A stretch of 64,000 nucleotides of DNA from Acinetobacter celticus (GCF_001707755.1 NZ_MBDL01000008.1:434001-498000), one strand, 5' to 3'; shown: positions 19,587 through 28,672, counted from the first letter of the stretch. Notes: generated from the sequence alone by a model not told the origin. Translations and numbers: made by a program.

Positions 19587-20606
19587 CTATTTCGTATCAT
19601 CAACACGGCAGTTCATCAACTGGCTTTCAAATTCTAGCCATTCCTTACTTTGCTGATAAATAATTTCGAGGCGGTTATCAATACTTTCTTCGGCAGATTG
19701 ATAGTTGAATTGTTCAGGATTGAAGTTAAAACTTTTCCAGCCCGCATTGGTATTAAAGATACCTTTGATACGTAACCAATTTTTTTGTTCACAAAGCACG
19801 TCTAATAAATCATAAAAATCAAAAACCCAGCGCTTTGGCATTTTCCAACCTGCAACGCTATAGCCTTGTGCTGTTTCAACATAATGATAAGGCAACTGTT
19901 TAATTTCAGGCATGGCTTCTGTTGACGATAGATTTCTTTGAATTTGGAGCAAAGGCTGTATTTTTCGCGACGTGCCCGTAAAAGCCAAATCAACATCGGT
20001 CAGGGTCAACTCCTCTATGGGTAGGTTTAACCATATTTGCTGATAAGGCCGATATTCTTTTTGTAAGGCGAATAATGCCAATTTGTCTGCGTCAGTCATC
20101 ACATCGACATGAGAAACCGTAACAATTTGTGCGGCTTTCAGCTGATCTGCATATAAGTTTTGCTTGCTCCAATCACTATCATGCAAACGTGAACCATCAA
20201 TCACCGTGACCAAAGCCCGCATGTTCAAATGAGGTTGCCAATGTGGCTCAGTTAGTTGTTCTAACAACTGTGCAGGATGCCCCAAACCAGTGGGTTCAAT
20301 AAATAAACGGTCAGGTTGAGTTTCTGACAATAAGCGCGACAAGGCCATCTGCATGGGCATTTGACTGCTACAGCATAAGCAACCGCCCAGTAACTCTTTA
20401 ACGGCATAACCTTGATCTTGTGGTAGTAACTGCTGATCGACCCCAATTTGACCAAACTCATTCATCAACACAGCCCACACTTCACCTTCTGGTTTTTGGC
20501 TCAGTAAATGCTTCAGCAATGTGGTTTTTCCAGCACCTAAAAAGCCTGAAATAATATGCACAGGAATGGCATGAGATGGGGTAATAAGCTTCAAAATGGC
20601 CTGCAT
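19587..20606 (-). CDS. COG0523/G3E-family GTPase (CobW-like metallochaperone)
   Basis: 339 residues. Walker A 'GFLGAGKTTLLKHLL', the metal-binding CxCC motif 'GGCLCCSSQM', a 'FIEPTGLGHP' switch and 'SHVDVMTD' in the guanine-specificity region define the COG0523 GTPases; the C-terminal half is the CobW-C domain ('VFDFYDLLDVL'). Family members deliver Zn2+, Co2+ or other metals to client enzymes in the cytosol; which one is served cannot be told. The start at 20606 (ATG) is used; a TTG two codons earlier is possible. No Zur-like operator could be recognised confidently upstream. Confidence 0.88.
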   Translation of the reverse strand: MQAILKLITPSHAIPVHIISGFLGAGKTTLLKHLLSQKPEGEVWAVLMNEFGQIGVDQQLLPQDQGYAVKELLGGCLCCSSQMPMQMALSRLLSETQPDRLFIEPTGLGHPAQLLEQLTEPHWQPHLNMRALVTVIDGSRLHDSDWSKQNLYADQLKAAQIVTVSHVDVMTDADKLALFALQKEYRPYQQIWLNLPIEELTLTDVDLAFTGTSRKIQPLLQIQRNLSSTEAMPEIKQLPYHYVETAQGYSVAGWKMPKRWVFDFYDLLDVLCEQKNWLRIKGIFNTNAGWKSFNFNPEQFNYQSAEESIDNRLEIIYQQSKEWLEFESQLMNCRVDDTK

Positions 20607-21123
20607 GAACAAAAGTAACTGACATATTCTATAGCGATACGCCCTTAATCGTGCAAGTTTCTAAACCTCGGTTCAATGGTTATTTGCAAGTCTCTATTTT
20701 TCACTCTGTTGATGATGCAATGTCTTAAAAATAGACCTCGATACTCCCACCCCTCATTCAATTGAGCGTTCAAAATTGCTTAGATCAGCAATATTGTAAT
20801 AAATGCTTACATCTTTAACGCACTCAAATTTAATATTTAAGCGTTCAAACCAACTGGTTGGTAAAGCGTATGTAATCTAAAATTGCCTAATCTAGGTTTT
20901 TGAAATGTTTTCATACATTTTATTTGAAAATTTGAGCGCAATTTTCACATAAGACTACAAAGTTTCTGTCCTTGTATCGTTCGAGTAAATCGTCATGTGG
21001 CCTTTTGTTGCGGCTATTGATCATATCCCTTGATACTTTTAGCATGAGTTCGGATTCAAATTGAGAGTGATGCTCAATGTGAATCATGATGAAAATACAT
21101 TAAAGATTAAAAGGATGCTCAAA
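20607..21123. other. Intergenic region upstream of small secreted protein
   Basis: About 500 bases. It must hold the promoter of the COG0523 gene at the left and of the small secreted protein at the right. A small hairpin ATTGC...GCAAT lies near 20775. No ORF or known RNA family was recognised. Confidence 0.4.
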
Positions 21124-21348
21124 ATGAAATTAACTCAAATTTTACTTGCTTCAACTTTGGCTGTTGTCGCTGCAACCAGTTTTGCCGCTTCAGATGCTCA
21201 ATCACCAACCATCAAAGAAGCGCAAAAAATTGTGGTAAGTACACAGGAACAACCGGTTGCCGAAGATGCGACAACCCACTCAAGTGCTGCACAGCCCGCT
21301 TCTGAAGCAAATGCTGAAGGCGCTACACCTACTCAGCCTGCGCAATAA
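21124..21348 (+). CDS. Small secreted, low-complexity protein
   Basis: 74 residues: a clear signal peptide (MKLTQILLASTLAVVAATSFA, cleavage after the last A) and a tail of about 53 residues rich in Ala, Glu, Thr, Pro and Gln with no aromatic residues and no Cys. It is probably a disordered periplasmic or secreted protein; I recognise no family. AAAGGA sits 8 bases before the ATG; the ORF extends in frame to 21061 but those codons precede the signal and are unlikely. A strong pair of hairpins follows, the second with a T-run. Confidence 0.7.
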   Translation: MKLTQILLASTLAVVAATSFAASDAQSPTIKEAQKIVVSTQEQPVAEDATTHSSAAQPASEANAEGATPTQPAQ

Positions 21349-21373
21349 CAACAGCGCAATTGACGCTTCGCCT

Positions 21374-21421
21374 TTTAGGCTAAAGCTGCTCAACATTGAT
21401 TTTTAATGTTTTTAGCCTAAA
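21374..21421. repeat. Long inverted repeat after small secreted protein gene
   Basis: TTTAGGCTAAA (21374-21384) pairs with TTTAGCCTAAA (21411-21421), and inside it AACATT pairs with AATGTT. Together they make a nested stem-loop just before the terminator at 21427. Confidence 0.6.
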
Positions 21422-21426
21422 AATAA

Positions 21427-21459
21427 AACCGAAGTGCTGTCATTAGCTCTTCGGTTTTT
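21427..21459 (+). terminator. Rho-independent terminator of small secreted protein gene
   Basis: Stem AACCGAAG / CTTCGGTT with an inner GCT/AGC pair, followed by TTTTTA. Confidence 0.85.
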
Positions 21460-21504
21460 ATATCGACTATACGCAGAATGATCGTCCTCTCAATCTTGGG
21501 CAAT

Positions 21505-21534
21505 AAAAAAGACCGCCATGGCAGTCTTTTTCTT
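21505..21534 (-). terminator. Terminator of acyl-CoA thioesterase gene
   Basis: AAAAAGAC and GTCTTTTT pair around a GCCATGGC centre, 9 bases past the thioesterase stop; usable from both strands. Confidence 0.85.
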
Positions 21535-21542
21535 TCGCGAAA

Positions 21543-22064
21543 TCAGCGATTGGTCGATTTTTTATAAATGCTACAAGATGGATGATGATTTTCCTGTAAG
21601 CGTGCAACTTTGCGATGCTCTGCAGCTTCAAAACGGCAACGCTTCCAATCATTGTCCAAATTCAATGCAGGAATTGGTTTTGGTTTACCTGTTTCATCCA
21701 CAGCAACCATAGTGAAATAGCAACTGTTGGTGTGGCGTACTGTCCGTTTTTGGATATTCTGTGCTTCTACACGAATACCAATTTCCATCGACGTGCGACC
21801 GACATGATTTACACTTGCAAGAAATGTCACCAGCTCACCGACATGAATCGGTTCTTTAAAATTTACTTTATCTACAGATAAGGTAACCACATAGCTCCCC
21901 GAATATCGGCTCGCGCATGCATATGCCACCTGATCCAGCAATTTTAGAATAGTGCCACCATGGACATTACCTGAAAAGTTAGCCATATCTGGGGTCATTA
22001 AGACTGACATGTTTAACTCAGATTGGTCTTCTAATACTGGAGCAATTTGATCTAATGGGGACAT
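21543..22064 (-). CDS. Acyl-CoA thioesterase, hotdog fold
   Basis: 173 residues. The hotdog thioesterase family shows 'FSGNVHGGTILKLLDQVAYACASR' (N..HGG....D, with Asp as the catalytic residue), 'SVDKVNFKEPIHVGELV' and 'VNHVGRTSMEIGIRVE'. It hydrolyses acyl-CoA to free acid and CoA in the cytosol, YciA/BFIT-like. The last 25 residues are polar and outside the core fold. It has its own terminator. The upstream 700 bases carry no intact gene. Confidence 0.9.
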   Translation of the reverse strand: MSPLDQIAPVLEDQSELNMSVLMTPDMANFSGNVHGGTILKLLDQVAYACASRYSGSYVVTLSVDKVNFKEPIHVGELVTFLASVNHVGRTSMEIGIRVEAQNIQKRTVRHTNSCYFTMVAVDETGKPKPIPALNLDNDWKRCRFEAAEHRKVARLQENHHPSCSIYKKSTNR

Positions 22065-22335
22065 CGCGTTTCTCTAGACTCTGTGAAATCACATTGATAA
22101 GTGTGATTATTATATCGTTTTTCATTTGAAGAAAATGTTCTAATCGGCAAAAAAACCATCACTATTATTTATAGTGATTCCATCATCATTCAATAAAATA
22201 TATAAAAGTAAGTTTAAATGATTGAATTCGAATTAAATTTACCAAATATCCTCGTCATTGACCTATGACAAAAAATACAGCGAATTAATGTGTATTCTCT
22301 CACAATAAGAAAAATGAACAGATAAAAAGGATTGA

Positions 22336-22392
22336 ATGAAAGAACAACAAGATTATAACGCGAGTCTTATAACTGAGGCCGCAGAATTTTAA
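22336..22392 (+). other. 18-codon mini-ORF with ribosome site, perhaps remnant
   Basis: ATG to TAA encodes MKEQQDYNASLITEAAEF. AAAAGGA stands about 5 bases before the ATG. The frame stays open for a further 26 codons after the TAA ('AFQMTYFSNLIFADDSS..', ending in TGA near 22470), so one nonsense mutation in a small gene would explain it. It could equally be a chance frame; no family was recognised. Confidence 0.3.
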
Positions 22393-22479
22393 GCATTTCA
22401 AATGACGTATTTTTCTAACTTAATTTTTGCTGATGATTCATCGGCTGCTACGGAGGTCACGATAAAAACATGAGCAATT

Positions 22480-22500
22480 TTTAACTGTAAGCTACAGTTA
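22480..22500. repeat. Nine-base palindrome in intergenic region
   Basis: TTAACTGTA, AGC, TACAGTTAA. There is no T-run, so an operator-like site or weak stem-loop; the function is unknown. Confidence 0.4.
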
Positions 22501-22724
22501 AACCTCTAGATCATAAAATTGATACAACATAGCCATAGGATGGTTTAGTTTAATAACAATAACTTAATATAAAGATATGTATAAAACAGAGATGGTTAAG
22601 GCATGCTTTAGCGCTCATACCTATAAAAGCTAATACATACAACAGTACGATTCAGATCAGAAAAATTATCGATTAAAAATACCAGAAAATTTAATTATTT
22701 TTCTACACAGTTCGTCCCAAATAA

Positions 22725-22747
22725 ATACCATCTTGCTTAGATGGTAT
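22725..22747 (-). terminator. Terminator of patatin-like lipoprotein gene
   Basis: ATACCATCT and AGATGGTAT pair (9 bases, 5-base loop); on the minus strand TTATTT follows. It lies 13 bases past the stop. Confidence 0.7.
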
Positions 22748-22760
22748 CTTAAAAATTGTA

Positions 22761-23759
22761 CTAGCGCTGTGCGCTATAAGGCATGATCTGATGCCCTAAT
22801 GCATATTTATGTGTAGCATAAACCAGAGAAATGTCATTTAGTTTCAGCTCAGCCGCTGTGACACCTGCCTGCATGGTCGACTCACGACCTTCAACATCAA
22901 AAATATGGGCTTTTTCCCGAATATCGGGTTGAATGACCACATCTGCACGCTTTAACTCTTCTTTGGCCAAATAATACTGCATGATGTTAATATTTTGATT
23001 GAACAATCCCCATACATTTGTGGTTTCAGTATGTACAGGCTTTGCCAAAATATCGACCGCAATAATAATATCTGCACCTAAATCACGTGCAACATCGACA
23101 GGGACTGGACTGACCAAACCACCATCGACATATTCCTGCTGATTAATGACCGCAGGAATAAACATGCTTGGAATAGACACTGAAGCACGTACTGCTTGCC
23201 CTGTATTTCCCGCATTAAAGACCATTTTATTGCCCTGTTGTAACTCGGTCGCAACCACATACATTGGGATTTTCAGAAGTTCTAATGGGGTATTACTGAC
23301 TTGTTTATTAATATAATCTTCTACTTTTTTGCCGTCCAACACCCCTTTTTTATCAAGGCGAATTTCTCGTACATCTTTCGGCTTCATGCTTAAAGCAACT
23401 TCACGTAATTGCTCTGCGTTCATACCCGACGCATACAGTGAACCAACAATACTACCTGCACTGGTACCTACAATAAAATCGGGTTTAATACCATTGGCTT
23501 CAAGAACTTGTATTGCACCAATATGTGCATAACCTCGTGCTCCACCACTACCCAGCACCAAAGCCACAATAGGACGCTGTTCTTGTTGCTTGAGTTTTTT
23601 AAAATCAATACGGTCTTTTCCTGCATAGGCTTCTACAGGCTGTAAAGTAGAAAATTCTGTGATAAGCCCTGACACTGAAGTCGTATCAGTTGCTTGAGTT
23701 GCTATCGATTGACAACCCGCGAGACATACACAGGCCAACGTAGCAAAAGCAAATTTCAT
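22761..23759 (-). CDS. Patatin-like phospholipase lipoprotein
   Basis: About 332 residues. An N-terminal lipobox 'LACVCLAGCQS' suggests lipidation at the Cys in LAGC and anchoring to a membrane. The patatin core starts at 'ALVLGSGGARGYAHIG' (oxyanion G-G-x-R) with nucleophile motif 'GTSAGS' (G-x-S-x-G) and 'DGGLVSPVP' (catalytic Asp-Gly). It is a serine hydrolase likely acting on phospholipid acyl chains in the periplasm. The in-frame ATG at 23780 would add 7 residues; 23759 is chosen because the signal sequence begins MKFAF. It stands alone, with its own terminator. Confidence 0.9.
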   Translation of the reverse strand: MKFAFATLACVCLAGCQSIATQATDTTSVSGLITEFSTLQPVEAYAGKDRIDFKKLKQQEQRPIVALVLGSGGARGYAHIGAIQVLEANGIKPDFIVGTSAGSIVGSLYASGMNAEQLREVALSMKPKDVREIRLDKKGVLDGKKVEDYINKQVSNTPLELLKIPMYVVATELQQGNKMVFNAGNTGQAVRASVSIPSMFIPAVINQQEYVDGGLVSPVPVDVARDLGADIIIAVDILAKPVHTETTNVWGLFNQNINIMQYYLAKEELKRADVVIQPDIREKAHIFDVEGRESTMQAGVTAAELKLNDISLVYATHKYALGHQIMPYSAQR

Positions 23760-24181
23760 TTTCACCACAAATATTCCCACGGTATTGATTCAAGTTCTTT
23801 ATAACTGGACAGTCTAAAGAGATCGGGTTGTAGCAACTGTTATAATTCGTTAAACAGCAAAGGTTATCAGCGCCAGTTGTGCCAAACAGTCATCTTATAA
23901 AATTATAATTCAAAAAAGAACCTTGTGAAGAAGTATGTAGCGATGTAATTTATTTTAAGTTTTTGGATATTTTTATAGATGCGGTACCAATCGTATTTGT
24001 CACTTTTGAATAGCCTTTTTTTACCTATATGTAAATAAAAAGTCTCTCAAATATTGTGTACTAAAAGATAATAAGAAAGCCCCATCTAGGGATTATTGAT
24101 TTTATACACCCAAGCAAGTGAAGTTTGATTGAATTATTCATACAAAAGAAAAGCCTTTTACAAGGCTTTTCTTTTCATCAT
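23760..24181. other. Intergenic region, no gene seen
   Basis: About 420 bases. It holds the patatin gene promoter at its left and the gltS terminator at its right. Short AT-rich open frames occur but have no recognisable homology. Confidence 0.4.
24144..24175 (-). terminator. Terminator of gltS
   Basis: AAAAGAAAAGCCTT, loop TTAC, AAGGCTTTTCTTTT: a perfect 14-base stem ending 7 bases before the gltS stop codon's far side, usable in both directions. Confidence 0.9.
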
Positions 24182-25423
24182 TTACGCTAAAAATTTAAGT
24201 ACCATTTGAATAACTGTCGCATTAATCAAATCTACAAAGAACGCACCACATAGTGGCACAATCAAAAATGCCTTATGTGATGGCCCGTACATGTTGGTAA
24301 TGGCCTGCATATTTGCAACGGCAGTAGGTGTTGCCCCCATACCAAAACCACAATGCCCTGCAGACAATACTGCAGCATCGTAGTTTTTCCCCATAACACG
24401 GAATGTGACAAATGCAGCATACAGTGCCATGGTCAAGGTTTGCGCACCTAAAATAACAACCAGTGGGCCAGCTAGATCTGACAATTGCCACAATTTTAAT
24501 GACAATAATGCCATCGCTAAATAAAGTGACAAAGACGCATTTCCAAACACATCAATGGCGCGGTCAAATATCTGAACTTTAAAAATGCTTTCCAGTATAT
24601 TTCGTAAAATTACACCACCAGCCAAAGCCCAAACAAATGTCGGTAACTCAAAGATTGTCCCTTTGCTATAACCAGTCATGAATTCAGCAAAAGCCAAACA
24701 AGCTGCAAATAGACCCAATGTCGTAATTGCATTATCTGCTGTAATTAAGCGAACACGATGTGGATATTCGAATGGTACATATTCAGTCGAATTAATATCT
24801 TCTAGAGGTGTACTATCACTTTTTTCAATTTGTTCATTGGTACGAGGAGTTGCCAATTGATAACGGTTGATAAGCAACTTCGCTAGAGGCCCACCAATAA
24901 TACCGCCAATAATCAAACCGAATGTTGCACTAGCCATACCTAAAGCCAACGCACCCTTAATACCATGTTGCGTCTCTAAAATTTCGCCCCAAGCACCCGC
25001 TGTACCATGGCCACCTGTTAAGGTAATTGAGCCAGCAATTAAACCAATTAAAGGATCAATACCCAATAAGGTCGCTAAGCTAATACCAACAAAGTTCTGT
25101 ACCACAATAAATGAAGCAACAGCCACCAAGAACACAACAAGTCCCAAACCACCTTCTTTAAGTTTGGCGAAATTTGCACTTAAACCAATAGATGCAAAAA
25201 AAATCAGCATAAAACTGGTTTGTAGTGCACTACTCGTCGTAATACTATAGCCCCAAAGGCTATGTACAATAAGCGATATAACCGCTGCAACCAAACCACC
25301 GGCAACTGGTTCAGGAATATTGTATCGCTTTAAAAAACTAATCTTATTAACAAGAAAACGCCCCAACAACAATACAATAACTGCTGCAATTAGGGTATAG
25401 AACGCGTTAAAAGTAAATTCCAT
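24182..25423 (-). CDS. gltS: Sodium/glutamate symporter
   Basis: 413 residues with ten or more helices of the GltS (ESS) family: 'PEPVAGGLVAAVI' (the classical PEPVVGG signature), 'FFASIGLSANFAKLKEGG', 'GSITLTGGHGTAGAWG' (helical hairpin loop with GGHGTAG), and 'SAGHCGFGMGATPTAVANM' in the second half, the repeat-related loop. It takes up glutamate with Na+ across the inner membrane. The start at 25423 (MEFTFNAFYTL) matches the family's M.F....TL start; the in-frame ATG at 25489 would add 22 odd residues. An inverted repeat sits about 225 bases upstream. Confidence 0.95.
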   Translation of the reverse strand: MEFTFNAFYTLIAAVIVLLLGRFLVNKISFLKRYNIPEPVAGGLVAAVISLIVHSLWGYSITTSSALQTSFMLIFFASIGLSANFAKLKEGGLGLVVFLVAVASFIVVQNFVGISLATLLGIDPLIGLIAGSITLTGGHGTAGAWGEILETQHGIKGALALGMASATFGLIIGGIIGGPLAKLLINRYQLATPRTNEQIEKSDSTPLEDINSTEYVPFEYPHRVRLITADNAITTLGLFAACLAFAEFMTGYSKGTIFELPTFVWALAGGVILRNILESIFKVQIFDRAIDVFGNASLSLYLAMALLSLKLWQLSDLAGPLVVILGAQTLTMALYAAFVTFRVMGKNYDAAVLSAGHCGFGMGATPTAVANMQAITNMYGPSHKAFLIVPLCGAFFVDLINATVIQMVLKFLA

Positions 25424-25647
25424 AATAATAGTCCATGCAGATAATGGCCCGCCACAATTAAACAGTCCTGTAAAATAACAACGAAACATAAGCGTCAGCT
25501 CTGCCTAAATCATTAAGCAGTCTGTATTGCTTCGCAATAAAAATTTAGCGGTCCATCTGATGCTTCTCACAACAAATAACTGTAATACGTCAATAGCCGA
25601 ACATGCGGTGTTTGTATTACTTCAATATTCAAACCCAGCGAAATGCC

Positions 25648-25672
25648 TATAATGATTCATCTCATCATTATA
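25648..25672. repeat. Inverted repeat upstream of gltS
   Basis: TATAATGAT, 7-base spacer, ATCATTATA: perfect 9-base arms about 225 bases before gltS. It may be an operator; the arms resemble AT-rich Fur-type half sites only superficially. Confidence 0.4.
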
Positions 25673-25876
25673 ATCCTCTAGCGTTCCACTGCATCATCAT
25701 AAGCCAGATGCCTTTGATCAACCATCAATACGAATAAAAGTGGGACATTATGCAGATTTTTTGTAGAAAATCTTTATTTTTTTACAATAATATTGATTGA
25801 TTAGCTTTATATTTTTGGTATTTTTTTTTAAATTTCTAATTTGGTATTTTTAAGTTGCTAAATTATTTAAGTTTAT

Positions 25877-25907
25877 AAAAAACAGGAGCTTTATGCTCCT
25901 GTTTTTT
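25877..25907 (-). terminator. Terminator of DcaP-like porin gene
   Basis: AAAAAACAGGAGC, loop, GCTCCTGTTTTTT: a perfect 13-base stem with T-run, about 24 bases after the stop. Confidence 0.92.
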
Positions 25908-25930
25908 ATCTAGATTCTAACTATTAAAAA

Positions 25931-27223
25931 TTAGAAGCTATATTTTGCCATTAAGCCAACACGGTCATCGTTGTACGAGTTACCACCGAATGTTTTACGC
26001 TTACCATTCACATATTCAACACCTAGCTCAACAGGCTTAACTGGTGCATAAATGATGTTTAACCATGCTTGTTGCACTTCTTCATTCTGAGCTGGACTAA
26101 GTGTTGCAAAACGTGAACCGTCATCTGCAAACAATGCACCATAGGCTACAGTCGAACGTAGTTTTTCATTGAATTTATACGTTGCACCCACTTGTACAGC
26201 TGAAAATTTGTTTTGTTCAATATTATTACCATCAACTACATATGCATTATTAGCGGCATATAAATAGTTGCTGTTCCCTTCAGCATATGAAAGATCACCA
26301 TTTAGCTTCAATTGATCTGTCACTGCATAAGATGCACCTGCTGCTACACCCCAAGCTGTTTCTGTATCATCTGCTAGTTTTGACTTGTAGTTTTCAACAA
26401 GTGCACGTGCAGACGCTGAACCTTTGCCTTCTGCAAAACCTTGAGTTACCTTCGCAGTTAAGTTTGGAAGACGGTACTGAACATCGCCAGCTGTCGCTGT
26501 TTTGCTGTCGCCTTCTTCTGCTGAAACAAATAATTGAGTTTGCGGTGCAAGTTTATAATTATAACGAACTTGTGGAACACGTGCAGTACCGCCACCTGCG
26601 TTGGTGCTGAAATCAATCATTTCAGGTGCATGGCTAGACAAGAAGTTAGACGTTGTTTGACCAAATAACCAGCTGTTATAAGTCAAATATGCATGACGGA
26701 TACGTAATGATTCACTATCACCAGCACCGGCAAAATCGACTTCCAACTTACCGCCTACTTTATTGTCACCACCAACTGGTGCAGTAAAATCTAAGCCAAA
26801 GCGGGTTGTTTTAGCTGTTGCACGTAACTTGTCTTTTGTAGCGCCAGTAGAGCTAGCTACGCCACCAAAGTCCCCATCAAAACCTTCAATAATGTAGTTT
26901 GCATCACCGCGAATAAAACCATAGAGGTTTACATCTGCACCAGATTTAGATTTTAAGCCTGCAAGTGTAGACACAGGTTGTACTGCTGGACGAGTTTTAA
27001 CTTGTAGAATTTCAGCTTGTTGTTGTACTTGCACGTGTTGTTGCTGTACTTGAACCTGCTGTTGCTGTTTGATTAATGCTTTTAGCTCTGCAACTTCAGC
27101 GCGTAATTGTGCAACTGCCTTTTGGTCTGCTGTGGCTGCATGCGCAGAATTCAACATAATTGCTGAAACGGCAATGGCTAAGCTGTATTTAACCGCAGGG
27201 TTTTTAAGTTGAACGAAATTCAT
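25931..27223 (-). CDS. DcaP-like outer-membrane porin
   Basis: 430 residues. A signal peptide (to about residue 29, 'NSAHA'), then a periplasmic coiled-coil segment (about 34-76) with the Gln-rich repeat 'QVQVQQQHVQVQQQ', then a beta-barrel beginning 'GADVNLYGFIRGDANYII' and ending in a C-terminal Phe ('VGLMAKYSF'). This layout matches DcaP-type trimeric porins of Acinetobacter, which let dicarboxylates and other negatively charged solutes through the outer membrane. It has its own terminator, and a hairpin lies in the 5' untranslated region at 27251-27281. The exact substrate is not determined. Confidence 0.85.
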   Translation of the reverse strand: MNFVQLKNPAVKYSLAIAVSAIMLNSAHAATADQKAVAQLRAEVAELKALIKQQQQVQVQQQHVQVQQQAEILQVKTRPAVQPVSTLAGLKSKSGADVNLYGFIRGDANYIIEGFDGDFGGVASSTGATKDKLRATAKTTRFGLDFTAPVGGDNKVGGKLEVDFAGAGDSESLRIRHAYLTYNSWLFGQTTSNFLSSHAPEMIDFSTNAGGGTARVPQVRYNYKLAPQTQLFVSAEEGDSKTATAGDVQYRLPNLTAKVTQGFAEGKGSASARALVENYKSKLADDTETAWGVAAGASYAVTDQLKLNGDLSYAEGNSNYLYAANNAYVVDGNNIEQNKFSAVQVGATYKFNEKLRSTVAYGALFADDGSRFATLSPAQNEEVQQAWLNIIYAPVKPVELGVEYVNGKRKTFGGNSYNDDRVGLMAKYSF

Positions 27224-27901
27224 ATACTCTCCAGAAGAATTCTAATTTCACACATTTTTTATCAATCCCGATGAAAATGTGCTTTTTTGTTACAATCTTA
27301 ACTTTTCCATAATTGCATATTTATACAGGAAAAATCGCAATCCTCTTTGCTGTTTTTACGCTTTTTTAATTTATAATTAGAATAAAGCACATGGCTTGTC
27401 TTCTAATTATACAAATCATCAATGCGTAAAAAAAACTCCATTTTTACCGTTTTAAATAAACCGTTTTATTGCAATCATTGGATCAGTCAAAGCGCTCTGT
27501 TTTATGAAATCCATTTTTAGGTCTTTTAAAAATTGAGTTGCTCATCCTGACATCCCATGTGCAATATTTGAACGGACATTCAAGCGAATAACCATCTGTG
27601 CTTTAGTAGCATGTTGTTACATGCTAAATAAATGTGATGGCAAAAAAACAATAAAGAGGCTAAAAACAATTTTCTATTTCGACTTAAACTATTGAACTGT
27701 AGAATAGATTGTCATTAAAATAGCGCGAACATATATGCTGAAAGCATCACAATTATACCTATAAAATATAATTTCATACCTTAAAAGTATTTCAACTTTA
27801 GTCTATTTTTCATCATTAGGTAGCCTGACTTGTTCTATCTCAACTAAAAATGTTAAACAACAGTACGAATTAAAATTAAATGTCAATAAAAGGGAATTTT
27901 T
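27224..27901. other. Divergent intergenic region between porin and nitroreductase
   Basis: About 680 bases, AT-rich, holding two divergent promoters. An inverted repeat lies near the porin start (27251-27281). No gene or known RNA was recognised; the length leaves room for a small RNA. Confidence 0.45.
27251..27281 (-). promoter_or_regulatory. Hairpin in porin 5' untranslated region
   Basis: CACATTTT (27251-27258) pairs with AAAATGTG (27274-27281) over a 15-base loop, 28 bases before the porin start codon. It may protect or regulate the mRNA. Confidence 0.4.
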
Positions 27902-28606
27902 ATGGATCAGCAGCAAATGCAATCTGTCGACCAAGTCATCACTTCGCGCCACTCTGTGCGGGCTTTTTTAGAGACTCCCATTGATGTTGAAATACTCAAA
28001 GATATTTTACGAGTGGCAAGTCGTGCCCCTTCTGGCACCAATACACAACCTTGGAAAGTCTATGTGGTACAAGGGCAAAAGCGTGATGAATTGGTTAAAA
28101 AAGTCTGTGCTGCTCAAGTAGAATTATTTCATCACCCTGAACTTGCTAAAAACTACCAAGAAACTTTTCCCTATTATCCTGAACAATGGTTTTCACCTTA
28201 TATTGACCGTCGTCGTGAAAATGGCTGGGGCTTATACGGATTGCTCAATATTCAAAAAGGTGAAAAAGAAAAAATGGCACAACAACAACTCCGCAACTTC
28301 AAATTATTTGATGCGCCAGTTGGGCTATTTTTCACTGTGCATCAATCTTTAGGCATTGGTTCTAAAATGGATTTAGCCATGATGATTCAAAATGTCATGT
28401 TGGCAGCCAAAGCTCGTGGTTTAGACACTTGCCCACAAGCAGCATGGAATCACGTTCACTCTATTGTGCTAGATACACTAAATGCATCGGAAGATGAAGA
28501 ATTGGTCTGTGGCATGGCTTTAGGGTATGCAGACCCCGATCATATTGTGAATACCTTTATTACACCACGTGTTCCTGTAGAAGATTTTGCGGTGTTTTTA
28601 GAATAA
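27902..28606 (+). CDS. Nitroreductase-family FMN oxidoreductase
   Basis: 234 residues of the nitroreductase fold. FMN-binding segments are 'RHSVRAFLETP', 'SRAPSGTNTQPWKVYVV' and, near the C-terminus, 'GLDTCPQAAWNHVHSI' and 'LVCGMALGYADPD'. It reduces nitro groups or quinones with NAD(P)H in the cytosol; the physiological substrate is unknown. AAGGGAA stands 6 bases before the ATG. It is convergent with the Bcr/CflA exporter, sharing a bidirectional terminator. Confidence 0.92.
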   Translation: MDQQQMQSVDQVITSRHSVRAFLETPIDVEILKDILRVASRAPSGTNTQPWKVYVVQGQKRDELVKKVCAAQVELFHHPELAKNYQETFPYYPEQWFSPYIDRRRENGWGLYGLLNIQKGEKEKMAQQQLRNFKLFDAPVGLFFTVHQSLGIGSKMDLAMMIQNVMLAAKARGLDTCPQAAWNHVHSIVLDTLNASEDEELVCGMALGYADPDHIVNTFITPRVPVEDFAVFLE

Positions 28607-28646
28607 TGGTATTGAATAGCAATATTGAACTGGTAACAACAATCAA

Positions 28647-28672
28647 AAAATGAGGCTTAAAAGCCTCATTTT
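28647..28672. terminator. Bidirectional terminator, nitroreductase / MFS exporter
   Basis: AAAATGAGGCTT, AA, AAGCCTCATTTT: a perfect 12-base stem between convergent genes. Confidence 0.9.

Larger units (their letters stand above)
22065..22760. other. Intergenic region with decayed small frame and inverted repeats
   Basis: About 700 bases between two minus-strand genes. It holds the thioesterase promoter, a plus-strand mini-ORF with a good ribosome site (22336), a palindrome (22480-22500) and the terminator of the patatin gene (22725-22747). No known RNA was recognised. Confidence 0.5.
25424..25930. other. Intergenic region between gltS and porin
   Basis: About 500 bases. It contains the gltS promoter region, an inverted repeat at 25648-25672 and the porin terminator at 25877-25907. 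No gene. Confidence 0.5.

Noticed and set aside
22065..22760. Known regulatory RNA or riboswitch
   Set aside because: No conserved riboswitch or RNA motif could be recognised; only simple inverted repeats are present.
23920..24016. AT-rich plus-strand frame with hydrophobic codons
   Set aside because: Short, hydrophobic by AT bias, no start or ribosome site, and no family resemblance.
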